Shown: in pieces, positions 25,862 to 34,075 of the stretch
How the letters are laid out: each line of letters starts with the position of its first letter
Position numbering within the stretch: the stretch's first letter is position 1
Source: Streptomyces sp. NBC_00344
GTDB taxonomy: Bacteria; Actinomycetota; Actinomycetes; Streptomycetales; Streptomycetaceae
DNA: 64,000 nucleotides
Direction: 5' to 3'
NCBI RefSeq assembly: GCF_036088315.1
Contig: NZ_CP107996.1
Coordinates: forward strand, 2,810,501 to 2,874,500
Made by a program: the position numbers and the translations under genes
Notes under the pieces: generated by a model
What the model was told of the DNA's origin: nothing
What the model saw: only the letters and a program-made list of their open reading frames with translations
Databases searched by the model: none

Positions 25862-28084
25862 ATGAGGGAACGGAACACAGGTGTTGAGCCGGCCGTCACG
25901 CCGCGCACGGCCCAGGGAAGTATCCGGCATGGCGCAGTGCGCGCCGTGTTCGCGCTGCTGGCCCTGACGATCGCTCTGCTGGCCCCCTCGGGTCCGGCCT
26001 CCGCCCGGGACTACACCGCGCCCGCCTCCGCCCAGGACGACACCTTCCCCGCCTCCCAGGCCGCTCACCTCGCCGGACTCCTGCGCACCGACCCGGTCTA
26101 CGTGACCGACCAGCTCCCCCGGGACATCCCCCGCTCCATCGCCCCCGAGTTCGTGAAGGCCGCACGCAGAACCGGGGTCCCCACGTACGTCCTGGTGCTT
26201 CCCCGGCAGCTCGGCGGAGGGGGCTCGCTGCTCGGCGCCGTGCACGACCGGCTCGGCCGGGACGGCCTCTACGTGCTCGTCGACGACATGGGGGTCGCGG
26301 CGGCAACGGCTTACGGGGTCCGGGCCCCCGCGGACGACGCGTCCACCGTGGCTCTCTACGAACTCCCCTACGACGCCGGGCCGCTGCTCAGCTTTCAGCG
26401 CTTCACCGAGGTGATCGCCGAGGGGAGCACCGAGGCGGCGCAGCGGGCGGAGAAGGCGCGGAAGACATACAGCGGAGAGGATGGCAGTTCCCGTGAGCCG
26501 GCGGCGCTCTACATCGGGCCCACCGATCGGGACAACCAGTCGTTCCTCACCGGCATTCTGCTGACCGGGATCCCGCTGCTGATTCTGCTGCTCCCGCCCT
26601 ACGTACGGCGCAGGCTCCGCCGCCGCGCGGAGCCGCCCGGGTCGTCCGGGCGGCCTGTCGGGCTCGCCAAGGTCCCGAAGCAGGCCAAGGCCCCCGCCGC
26701 CCAGGCGTCTGCGCGCTCCGTGCGGAGGCTGGTGCCACGGCTGATGGACGCGGCGTGCGCCCTGGTGGCTGCGGTCGTGGTCGTCCTGGTCACCCTGCAC
26801 ACCTTCGACCAGACGACATCCAGCGCGGCGCCCCCGCCCACCGCCGCCGACATGTCCGCGCGCGTCGACCGGGTCGCCGCCGGGCTGCGGCAGGACCCGC
26901 TGTACACCGACCCGGAAAGCCCGCGGCCGCTCGACACGGCCGAGCAGTCCGAACTGCGCAAACGTATGGGCACGTTCAGGGCGAATACCGGGCCGGTCTA
27001 CCTCGCGGTGGTCCCGCAGCTCTCCGACGACGAGTCCGGCGACAACGCCGGGATCTTCAGCTCGGCGCTCCACCAGAAGGTGGGCAAGGACGGCGTCTAC
27101 ATCGTCGCTGACCCGCTGCGCGGCGATATCGCCGTCGAGAACTACGGACTCCGTCTCGATGACAGCCGGTTGTCCTTCGGCCTGCCCGCCTCCATCCGCT
27201 CCGACCACGACGACTCCGGTGCTTCCGACTTCCGGCTCGGCGCCCGCCTCGACCAGCTGATGACGCTCCTGGACAAGACACCCCGCACGTCCGGGCCGCA
27301 CCATTCCGGTCCCGGCGCCGAAGAAGCACCGGATCCCGTCGAGGACAACACTCTGCACCCGCTGTTCTTCCGCAGCGACTTCTGGCCCGGCGTCTTCGTC
27401 GGCCTGCTTGCGGGAGCGGCGGCCTTCGGTGTCGCCGTCGCCGTCATCAGCGCCACCGGCGGTCTCATCGCACTTCGATCGAGACGGCACACCCTCCGCT
27501 CCGCCGCCGCTCCCGGCACCTACGACGCTCCGGCCGATCCCTCCGGTACCTATCTGCGCCGGACCGCGCGAAGCGAAATCACTCTCCTCGGAAGCGAGTT
27601 CGCGTCAATCCCGGAAAGCGTCCCCGATATGGTCCGCACCCGGGCCTGGGACTGCCTGGACGCTGCGACCCTGCTCGTCGACCGCGAACCCGACGGCCGG
27701 ATCGGCGACGACGCCGGCCCGCCGGAACTGGCCGCTGCCATCGTGCTGGCCCGTGCAGGCCGGGCCGCGCTCGCGACCGGTGCCGTCGTCGACGCCTGCT
27801 GCTCGCTCAACCCCCTGCACGGTCCCACCGGCCGTAAGCACGAGGTGCGGTACGAGGTACGGGGGCGGAGCAGGCGCCGCAGCATCCCGGTGTGCGAACG
27901 GTGCGGCACAGCGTCCGCGTCCGCCGGACAACCGGGCACACCCGGCACTCTTCGCCTCACGCTGCCGGGGGCGGTGCGCGGCGAGCGCACGGCCTACGAG
28001 GAGGCGACGGGGCCGCTGCCCGCCGCACGTAACGGAATCACCCACCTTCTCGACGCCGTAAGGGAGTACGCCGGTGTCCAGTAA
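25862..28084 (+). CDS. Large membrane protein with two extracytoplasmic repeat modules
   Basis: 740 residues. A signal segment (about 26-48) is followed by module 1 (about 66-160, LLRTDPVYV... then GLYVLVDD), a membrane helix near 225-245, a helix near 297-317 and module 2 (about 330-430, GLRQDPLYTDP... GVYIVADP). A last helix lies near 500-530. The cytosolic tail has CCSLNPLHG near 640 and CERC about 30 residues on, a plausible metal site. The modules resemble each other and the single module of the next protein, so this is an internal duplication. Some resemblance to TPM-type external domains is seen, but I do not assign a family. It overlaps the next gene by 11 bases. Confidence 0.8.
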   Translation: MRERNTGVEPAVTPRTAQGSIRHGAVRAVFALLALTIALLAPSGPASARDYTAPASAQDDTFPASQAAHLAGLLRTDPVYVTDQLPRDIPRSIAPEFVKAARRTGVPTYVLVLPRQLGGGGSLLGAVHDRLGRDGLYVLVDDMGVAAATAYGVRAPADDASTVALYELPYDAGPLLSFQRFTEVIAEGSTEAAQRAEKARKTYSGEDGSSREPAALYIGPTDRDNQSFLTGILLTGIPLLILLLPPYVRRRLRRRAEPPGSSGRPVGLAKVPKQAKAPAAQASARSVRRLVPRLMDAACALVAAVVVVLVTLHTFDQTTSSAAPPPTAADMSARVDRVAAGLRQDPLYTDPESPRPLDTAEQSELRKRMGTFRANTGPVYLAVVPQLSDDESGDNAGIFSSALHQKVGKDGVYIVADPLRGDIAVENYGLRLDDSRLSFGLPASIRSDHDDSGASDFRLGARLDQLMTLLDKTPRTSGPHHSGPGAEEAPDPVEDNTLHPLFFRSDFWPGVFVGLLAGAAAFGVAVAVISATGGLIALRSRRHTLRSAAAPGTYDAPADPSGTYLRRTARSEITLLGSEFASIPESVPDMVRTRAWDCLDAATLLVDREPDGRIGDDAGPPELAAAIVLARAGRAALATGAVVDACCSLNPLHGPTGRKHEVRYEVRGRSRRRSIPVCERCGTASASAGQPGTPGTLRLTLPGAVRGERTAYEEATGPLPAARNGITHLLDAVREYAGVQ

Positions 28085-29357
28085 CCCCGGGGGCCTCAAG
28101 CACACCCTCGCCGCCCCGCTCACCGCCGTACTGTCGGCGCTGGCTCTGGTCCTGCTTCCGGTGCACCCGGCCGCTGCGGATCAGCCCGGCCCCGGGGCGG
28201 CCATCGCGGCGAAGCTGCGCACGTCGCCGGTGTACGTCGACCCCGGGTACGCCGGTTCCGTACCGCCCGCCCGGCAGAAACGGCTCGTCGCGCAGATCGC
28301 CGAGACCGGGCTGCCGATCAAGGTGGTGCTGGTACCGCTGGTCAAGGGGGACAGCTTCAACGGCGAGGCCGACAACCTCCAGGCGGTCGTGCGCGACCAT
28401 CTGGGTGGGCGCGACCTCATCCTGATCACCACATCCGCGGACACCGGCTATCTGAGCGGCCGGGAGTGGCCGGGCGACACGCATCAGACGCGGGACGCCG
28501 TTTCGGCGGTCGGTTTCCTCGACGACATGAAGGACGCGGGGCTGGCCGATCAGGTCGCCAAGGCGATCGAACTGGTCAAGCAGGGCAACGGGACCCAGGT
28601 GTACAAGGACGCGACCGCCGACCCGGGCGGTTCCGCGCCGGAACCGGCCCACAAGCCGAAGAACGGCGGCGCCCCCTGGCTGGTGATCGCCGTCGCCGCG
28701 GTGGCCGCGCTCGGACTCGCGGGCGGCCTGCTGGTGTTCGTACGCCGCCGCACCCGCCGCCACGCGCCGGGTTCGCCCTTCGCCTTCCCGAAGGCGGTGT
28801 TCGCGGCCGCCCGGTCCGCCGACGAACGAGCCCTGCGCAGGCAGGCGGACGCCGAGGTCATCGCACTCGGCGAGGCGGCCCGGACCGCCCCGGATTCCCT
28901 GCCCGGCCTGCCGCGCGCCCTGGACGCGTACGCCGCGGCCGGCAAGGTCCTGGACGCGGCCCGCGGACTGCCCGACCTGGCCGGCGTCCTGGCCCTGGTC
29001 ACCGAAGGCCGTGACGCCCTGGCGGGGCGCTCCCTCTCCGCGCACCCGCTCTGCTTCTTCAACCCCCTCCACGGCCGGGCGACCCGCCGTATCGACTGGC
29101 GCCCCCTGGGCCGCCGCGACCGGCTGAACGTGGCGGCCTGCGACGCCTGCGACCGAGCGGTGCGCACCCGGCGCGCGCCGGAGGTGCTCACCGCTGCGGA
29201 GTCGCGAGGCGGCCCCGAGATCCCGTACTTCGAGATCCCGGCGGACCGGAGCGTCTGGGCGGCCACGGGGTACGGATCACTGGTGCGGTCCGACGAGGAC
29301 GGAATGGCGGCGCGGGTGGGGCGGGGGGAGTTCTCACGGGGGGCACGGAGGCCATAG
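28074..29357 (+). CDS. Membrane protein with one repeat module and NPLHG motif
   Basis: 427 residues, shortened relative of the preceding gene. Signal segment (about 10-36), one external module (about 43-150: KLRTSPVYVDPGY... DLILITTS), a membrane helix near 205-227 and a cytosolic part. The latter has LCFFNPLHG followed 35 residues later by CDAC, the same arrangement as in its neighbour. The GTG start inside the end of the upstream gene, with AAGGGAG upstream, indicates coupling. The two proteins probably act together in the membrane; function unknown. Confidence 0.8.
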   Translation: MSSNPGGLKHTLAAPLTAVLSALALVLLPVHPAAADQPGPGAAIAAKLRTSPVYVDPGYAGSVPPARQKRLVAQIAETGLPIKVVLVPLVKGDSFNGEADNLQAVVRDHLGGRDLILITTSADTGYLSGREWPGDTHQTRDAVSAVGFLDDMKDAGLADQVAKAIELVKQGNGTQVYKDATADPGGSAPEPAHKPKNGGAPWLVIAVAAVAALGLAGGLLVFVRRRTRRHAPGSPFAFPKAVFAAARSADERALRRQADAEVIALGEAARTAPDSLPGLPRALDAYAAAGKVLDAARGLPDLAGVLALVTEGRDALAGRSLSAHPLCFFNPLHGRATRRIDWRPLGRRDRLNVAACDACDRAVRTRRAPEVLTAAESRGGPEIPYFEIPADRSVWAATGYGSLVRSDEDGMAARVGRGEFSRGARRP

Positions 29358-29388
29358 GCGGATGGGCTGCCCACCGACCACCCGGCGA

Positions 29389-29889
29389 TCAGTCCTCCTG
29401 GGCGGTGTAGAGGACCAGGTCCAAGCCGTTGCCCCGGACGGCAAGCAACAAGTCGAATGTCGCATCCGTGACCGAGTGCCAGGACCTGCCATCGCCGGGA
29501 GAGCGGAACATCGGCAGTGGGTGGTCCCCGTTGCTGTACCAGTGCGCGTCCGGGCCGAGTGCCTCGATCACGTCGTTCTCCAGCGATCGGAGTTTCGGGT
29601 CGTCCATCAGGTCGTTCTCTTCGCTGCTGCCGTATGCCAGATCACAGGCCAGCGCGCCAACGACCCAACCGGTCGCCTCAGACGAGGTGAAGGTCCGGAA
29701 CAGACGCCCGGTCAGCTCAGGAGCATCCGCGACCTCCAGATGCCCGCCCGGCCGAAGCAGCTTCCAGCACACCTCTCCGATCGAGAGCCTGGGCGCCTCG
29801 GGCAGCAGCGCCGCAACGTTCATCCCCCCGCCTCTGCCGACCCCGCACCGCGCCACCCTGTTCTTCAGTGACGACTTCTTCTTCGCCAT
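29389..29889 (-). CDS. Hypothetical protein
   Basis: 166-residue soluble, acidic protein with a short Lys-rich start. The ATG at 29889 has GGGGGAG at close spacing; an internal ATG at 29823 is an alternative giving MNVAALLPEAP. No domain recognised. Small acidic solitary genes of this sort at the border of a T7SS-like region are sometimes immunity or regulatory proteins, but nothing in the sequence proves that. Convergent with the preceding gene, 31 bases apart. Confidence 0.6.
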   Translation of the reverse strand: MAKKKSSLKNRVARCGVGRGGGMNVAALLPEAPRLSIGEVCWKLLRPGGHLEVADAPELTGRLFRTFTSSEATGWVVGALACDLAYGSSEENDLMDDPKLRSLENDVIEALGPDAHWYSNGDHPLPMFRSPGDGRSWHSVTDATFDLLLAVRGNGLDLVLYTAQED

Positions 29890-30036
29890 GCCGACTCTCC
29901 CCCGCCTGCCCACTCGTTACCGGGTCCCGTGCGTACGGACCTGTCCGACCGTAACGGGCGGTGTGGTCACGCGGCAGCGCAGGAGATAGCGTCTGGGTTC
30001 TCCAAGCCGTCAACCGTCGAGGCGAGTCCGGACATC

Positions 30037-30564
30037 ATGTACATAGAGAAGGCGCCCAAAACCTGGTCGGCCATCTGCATCGCGCTCTACCTGGCGGGTA
30101 TCGCCGCCATGGCTCCGGACACCTTCCCGGACGAGATCGGCCTCTGGTTCGGCCTGTCGGCGCTCTTCCTGCTGATCCTGCTGCCCTGTCTGGCCATCCC
30201 GATCTCCAAGGTGATCTACCACCGGATCCGGATCCACCAGGAAATCCTCCGGGTCGGCCGCGAACGCATCCCGCTCGGCGACGTGGACCCGGTCTCCGTG
30301 CACACCGCACTGCAGGGCGCGAACCCCACACCGATGCAGCGCTACGCGTCGTCGGCGGGCACCATCGACGCGCCGGTTCCTGGTCTCCGGGCTGCCGATC
30401 GCGGGGCGCCGCGCCTGGTGGGTGGCGGCTGGTCCGTCCCCATGGGCATGGACAGCGTGGTGATCTCCACCCGGCAGGGCGAGCAACTCACCATCGCCAC
30501 CCGCGACCGGAGTGCCTTCCTCAAGGCATTGGCCGACGCGACTGCGGGGACGGGGCAGTTCTGA
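30037..30564 (+). CDS. Two-helix membrane protein of unknown function
   Basis: 175 residues from the ATG at 30037 (MYIEKAPKTWSA). Two membrane helices near 12-28 and 38-60, then a cytosolic domain with RERIPLGDVDPVS and a C-terminal SVVISTRQGEQLTIATRDRSAF. The layout (two helices followed by a small beta-rich domain) is like bacterial PH-type or DUF3093-type membrane proteins, but I do not claim either. The frame is open 36 codons upstream; ribosome site is weak for all candidates. Confidence 0.6.
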   Translation: MYIEKAPKTWSAICIALYLAGIAAMAPDTFPDEIGLWFGLSALFLLILLPCLAIPISKVIYHRIRIHQEILRVGRERIPLGDVDPVSVHTALQGANPTPMQRYASSAGTIDAPVPGLRAADRGAPRLVGGGWSVPMGMDSVVISTRQGEQLTIATRDRSAFLKALADATAGTGQF

Positions 30565-30706
30565 CAGTCGGCCCTGGCAGATTCGGATCCGCAGGCCCCT
30601 GTACGCCGCGGACCGCGAGTTGTCCCCGACACGGGGCCGTTCCGGCCGACAGGGCAGAGGTTAGGGTCGAGCAGTCCCGTTCATCGGATCGGCCTGGGAG
30701 GCAGGA

Positions 30707-31390
30707 GTGGCGTTCGGTAGAAAGAAGGTGGCTGAGGAGCCACCCGTGGAGCCCGTCGCATGGGCGTCGGTCCATGAGTTCGTAATCGGTTCCGTCGAGC
30801 GCCCGAAGACGGCTAAGCGCACACGTTCCGGGTTCGGTCCCCGCGCCGTACGTGTACCGCAGGGCGATAAGGACATGTGTGTCCTGGCCCCCTGCGCCTA
30901 TGTGGCCACGTCGGAGAAGCACTCCTTGCCATCCGCCCCGGCGCTGACGCTGTACGAAGACGTCGACCAGCAGCGTCTGCTCTGCTACGTCGAGACACCG
31001 CAGGAGCTCGACGGTGAGCGGCACCATGTGGTGCGCGATGCCCAGGACCAAGTCATCGGCACCCTGCGGCGCGTACCGCCCAAGCGACCCTTCAAGCACA
31101 CTTGGCGCATCGATCAGCCGGGCCACCCCGAGATCGTCGGGCGCAACGAACTGGCCAGCGGCAGCGCCAAGGAGGTGGCGGGCCGGGCGGCGGGCCGGTT
31201 CGTTTCCGGTGTATTCGACGACATGCTCAATCCGGGCGAAGGCGATTCGCCCACTAAGTACCGGTCACTCGAGTGGCGATCCGGTGACGACATCGTCATC
31301 ACGTCGGAGGGCAGCACCAAAGTCAACGTCCGGGCCGACTGGGTGGATCGCCGACTGGCCTTCGCCTTCGCGCTCATCGGGGACAACTGA
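30707..31390 (+). CDS. Hypothetical protein, possible tubby/LOR-like fold
   Basis: 227-residue soluble protein. The GTG start follows GGGAGGCAGGA. The middle has the pattern RHHVVRDAQDQVIGTLRRVP and later TWRIDQPG, reminiscent of tubby-like or LURP-one-related beta-barrels where short strands end in Gly-x-Ile/Leu. This is a fold guess only. It lies 136 bases before the first effector-like gene on the same strand and could be its partner. Confidence 0.55.
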   Translation: MAFGRKKVAEEPPVEPVAWASVHEFVIGSVERPKTAKRTRSGFGPRAVRVPQGDKDMCVLAPCAYVATSEKHSLPSAPALTLYEDVDQQRLLCYVETPQELDGERHHVVRDAQDQVIGTLRRVPPKRPFKHTWRIDQPGHPEIVGRNELASGSAKEVAGRAAGRFVSGVFDDMLNPGEGDSPTKYRSLEWRSGDDIVITSEGSTKVNVRADWVDRRLAFAFALIGDN

Positions 31391-31526
31391 CCCCGCGTGT
31401 CGGGCCGCTGCCCATCTCCTCACCCGTCCCCGTCGCTCCATACGAGCGAATACCTTGCGTATTCTGAAACCGGTGCGGGCTGGTCCCGCGTCTGGAATGC
31501 CAAAAGGCATGAGGGGGACAGAGATC

Positions 31527-32957
31527 ATGAGGATGGCCAATCCAGACGATCTGGATCAGCTAGCCAAGCTCCTAGACGGCAGGGGCGGCACACAGGACAA
31601 ATTGGACGAAGCGTTCACCCGGGCATCAAAACTCGGAGTGTCCGGCCACCTGACTTCCCTCAAGCCGCTGCGTTCATGGACCTCGGACGCCGGGCCGGAC
31701 CTCCGCAAGCGAGCCTCCATCGCCCGGCTCGAGAGCGGCGACCCCGAGGCCGGCATGCGCTGGGCGGGATTCTCGCCGAAGGAATTGGACAAATACCTCA
31801 AAGACCACAAAGGCAAGGGGCTTACGCCGGACGAGATCCTGCTCGCCAACTCGGTCGCGGCCAGCAAGGATCCCAAAGCATCGGTCTTCAAGAGGAAGTC
31901 CAACGAGTCCCTGAACGACTGGATCAGCCGAATAAAGACCCACGCGCTGGAGCAGATACCCGGACTCGAGCCGCACGCGGCGACCATTGTCAGCATCATG
32001 GACCTGTACGGCGACTGGAAGTCAGTCGGCGGCACCACAGCCGTTGTGACCATGCAAGGGACCGCGCTGACCAAGGTCCTGGTCGGCAACTCCCTCAAGC
32101 AGGGCGTACTCATGCCCTGGAAGAACCGTATCGGCACCGTGCTCGCAGGCCGCAACAACCGTCTGCTCAAGTGGTCCGGCAACAAGATCGTCGCGTACAC
32201 CCCGAAGATCCGCTCGCTCGGCGCCCCGGGCAGCTGGTTCCCCGGCAAGCTCAGTCAGTGGGCACAGAAAATCCCTGGCACGAAGGGCGTGGTCGCTGAC
32301 TGGACGGGCAAGGGCTACGACGCAGTACGCGGCCTGTCCATCATGAAGTCGCCCGTCTGGAAGGGCGTCTCGGTCAACAGGGCCATCAACTTCCTGGTGG
32401 GCTCGGATTCCCTGGCCACGCGGTACGGAGGCCTGACCCACTCTGGTCAGGTTGTGGGACGGGCAGGCAACGCCAACCTGTTCAAGGTCTCCGCCAACAT
32501 CTTCTCGAAGGCGCGCGACCTCAACTTCAGCCGGACCGCATCACTGACAAAGGGACTTGCGGGCGCCAGCAAGGTCTCCGGTGCGCTCAGGGGTGTGGGC
32601 ATCGTCGGCAGCGTCGCTGCCACAGGGTTCAGCGCAGCGAACGTGATCGCCCAGGGCAATCCCGTCGAAGCCTTCAAGAAGAAGGGCGCCGGCTACGTCG
32701 CGGACGTCGCGGAGGTCGGCTTCAACGCCTCGATGACCGCAGCCATGATCGCCCCCAACCCAGTCACCATCGGCCTTGCTATTGGCTTCGGTGTCGTCTA
32801 CGGCGGCGCGAAGATCGTCGAGCACTGGGACGACATCACCAAGGGCGCGGGGAAGGCCGCCGACTGGGTCGGTGACAAGGCATCGGACATCGGGGACGGA
32901 ATCGCTGACGGGGCGAAGAGTCTTGCCAAGCATGCGAATCCGATGAGCTGGTTCTGA
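31527..32957 (+). CDS. Putative T7SS-associated effector-like protein, copy 1
   Basis: 476 residues. N-terminal helical part (1-75: DDLDQLAKLLDGRGG, LKPLRSWTS, RKRASIARLESGD) followed by a mixed region with KSNESLNDWISRIKTHALEQIPGL. The C-terminal third holds FLVGSDSLATRYGGLTHSG and hydrophobic Gly/Ala-rich segments near 370-385 and 395-435. The end is VEHWDDITKGAGKAADWVG. The same landmarks in order are in the gene at 34076-35545. GAGGGGG nine bases upstream fixes the ATG at 31527. The helical N-terminus and hydrophobic C-terminus suit a secreted membrane-acting toxin, by inference. High GC like the host genome. Confidence 0.72.
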   Translation: MRMANPDDLDQLAKLLDGRGGTQDKLDEAFTRASKLGVSGHLTSLKPLRSWTSDAGPDLRKRASIARLESGDPEAGMRWAGFSPKELDKYLKDHKGKGLTPDEILLANSVAASKDPKASVFKRKSNESLNDWISRIKTHALEQIPGLEPHAATIVSIMDLYGDWKSVGGTTAVVTMQGTALTKVLVGNSLKQGVLMPWKNRIGTVLAGRNNRLLKWSGNKIVAYTPKIRSLGAPGSWFPGKLSQWAQKIPGTKGVVADWTGKGYDAVRGLSIMKSPVWKGVSVNRAINFLVGSDSLATRYGGLTHSGQVVGRAGNANLFKVSANIFSKARDLNFSRTASLTKGLAGASKVSGALRGVGIVGSVAATGFSAANVIAQGNPVEAFKKKGAGYVADVAEVGFNASMTAAMIAPNPVTIGLAIGFGVVYGGAKIVEHWDDITKGAGKAADWVGDKASDIGDGIADGAKSLAKHANPMSWF

Positions 32958-33496
32958 CGCGGGGCCGCGGCGGCGAAGGCCGGCGCGGCCTCCCCTGATT
33001 CGGGCGGGGCCTCCATTCCGGGCGAGGCTCGCCTTCCTACGCCCCTCGTGACGATGGCGTCCGGGCTGCATGTGCAGATCCGGTCGACCAGGTCCATGCC
33101 GTGCCGGAGCCCAGGCCGTTCACCCTGCTGCCCAGTACGGGCTCAAGCCATCCTTGCGGATCCTGGACCGGAATCACGCGCTGACCAACCCGGCTCGGCC
33201 TGTCACAACCCGCAGGATCGACCACGGAGTACGTCGCGTACTTGGCTGCGTCGGCGCGGAACACCCTGCAGGTATAGGCGGCGCCATGTCTGCGGTGGCC
33301 AGCGGTGCCGCGCCATCCGCGAGGGCTCAGGATCCGCAGATGCCCCCTCGGCCTTCTCCACTCCGGCGGCGTCGTCCATGCCCGTCACCTGGGTCGCCGT
33401 CCACTCGCAGGCACACGGCGTAACACAGCACTGGAGACGAGGTGAAGCGTGCATCTTTGGGCACCTGAAGAGCGGTCATCAAGGGATTCCTCGATG
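32958..33496. other. Gene-poor interval with a possible decayed minus-strand gene
   Basis: 540 bases between the two convergent-side units. On the minus strand, 33264-33037 reads a frame with plausible codon use (RADAAKYATYSVVDPAG... VIPVQDPQGWLEP) that continues upstream without a start. Other frames nearby hold pieces with mixed coding signal. This could be the remains of an immunity or lipoprotein gene, or simply chance. Nothing else is visible. Confidence 0.3.
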
Positions 33497-34066
33497 TCAT
33501 GCCGAGCCCCCGTCGCGTTGCCGCCCGAACAGCAGTCCCCACGGCGCCAAGAGCTGTGCACCGACACTCGACAGCGCAGAAGTGTCCACTTCCTCCAATA
33601 CAAGCGCGATCGCAAGGTCCACTGCATCGACCTCGCCTTCCGCACAACCGGCCTTCGTCACCCCACTCTTGGGTACATGCTTCCAATGCCCGATCGAAAT
33701 GACGGCCCCCTCTCTGCGGAGCTGGGACTTTCTATTCACAGAAGAGTAAGTGTAAAAACGTTCACGGTGCGCGATCTCCAACCACCGCGCTCCTTTCCGC
33801 ACCCCGTTCACCTTCAAGTCCAAGCCGACCACACTGCCATCCACACGCAGCCAACCGCCGTTCAAAGACGGCGCCCCTTTGGCACCGCCGCTGAACAAGG
33901 CCTCGGGGAACTGGACGCCACGTAGGATTACTTGCCTCTGGGACTCTTGCGCAAGTCGCCCTACAGGGCGAAATATGTTCACATCCCCGAACGGTCCGAT
34001 GCGCCCACGACACCCGTAACCGTCATCTTCCTCAACAGGCTCAAGATCGAAATCAAAAGAGTTCAC
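33497..34066 (-). CDS. Putative immunity protein for copy 2 effector-like protein
   Basis: 189-residue soluble protein with an acidic start (FDFDLEPVEEDDGYG) and no signal or membrane segment. It begins nine bases after the stop of the effector-like gene at 34076-35545, with AGAGG upstream of its GTG start, so the two are one operon. Its codons are clearly less GC-rich than the genome. Toxin-then-immunity order and shared atypical composition support an immunity role, which is inference; I recognise no family. Confidence 0.55.
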   Translation of the reverse strand: MNSFDFDLEPVEEDDGYGCRGRIGPFGDVNIFRPVGRLAQESQRQVILRGVQFPEALFSGGAKGAPSLNGGWLRVDGSVVGLDLKVNGVRKGARWLEIAHRERFYTYSSVNRKSQLRREGAVISIGHWKHVPKSGVTKAGCAEGEVDAVDLAIALVLEEVDTSALSSVGAQLLAPWGLLFGRQRDGGSA

Positions 34067-34075
34067 AAGGGCCTC

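Noticed and set aside
33048..33749. Plus-strand 233-codon frame
   Set aside because: Rich in Ser/Arg/Pro with no recognisable protein; overlaps the minus-strand immunity-like gene.
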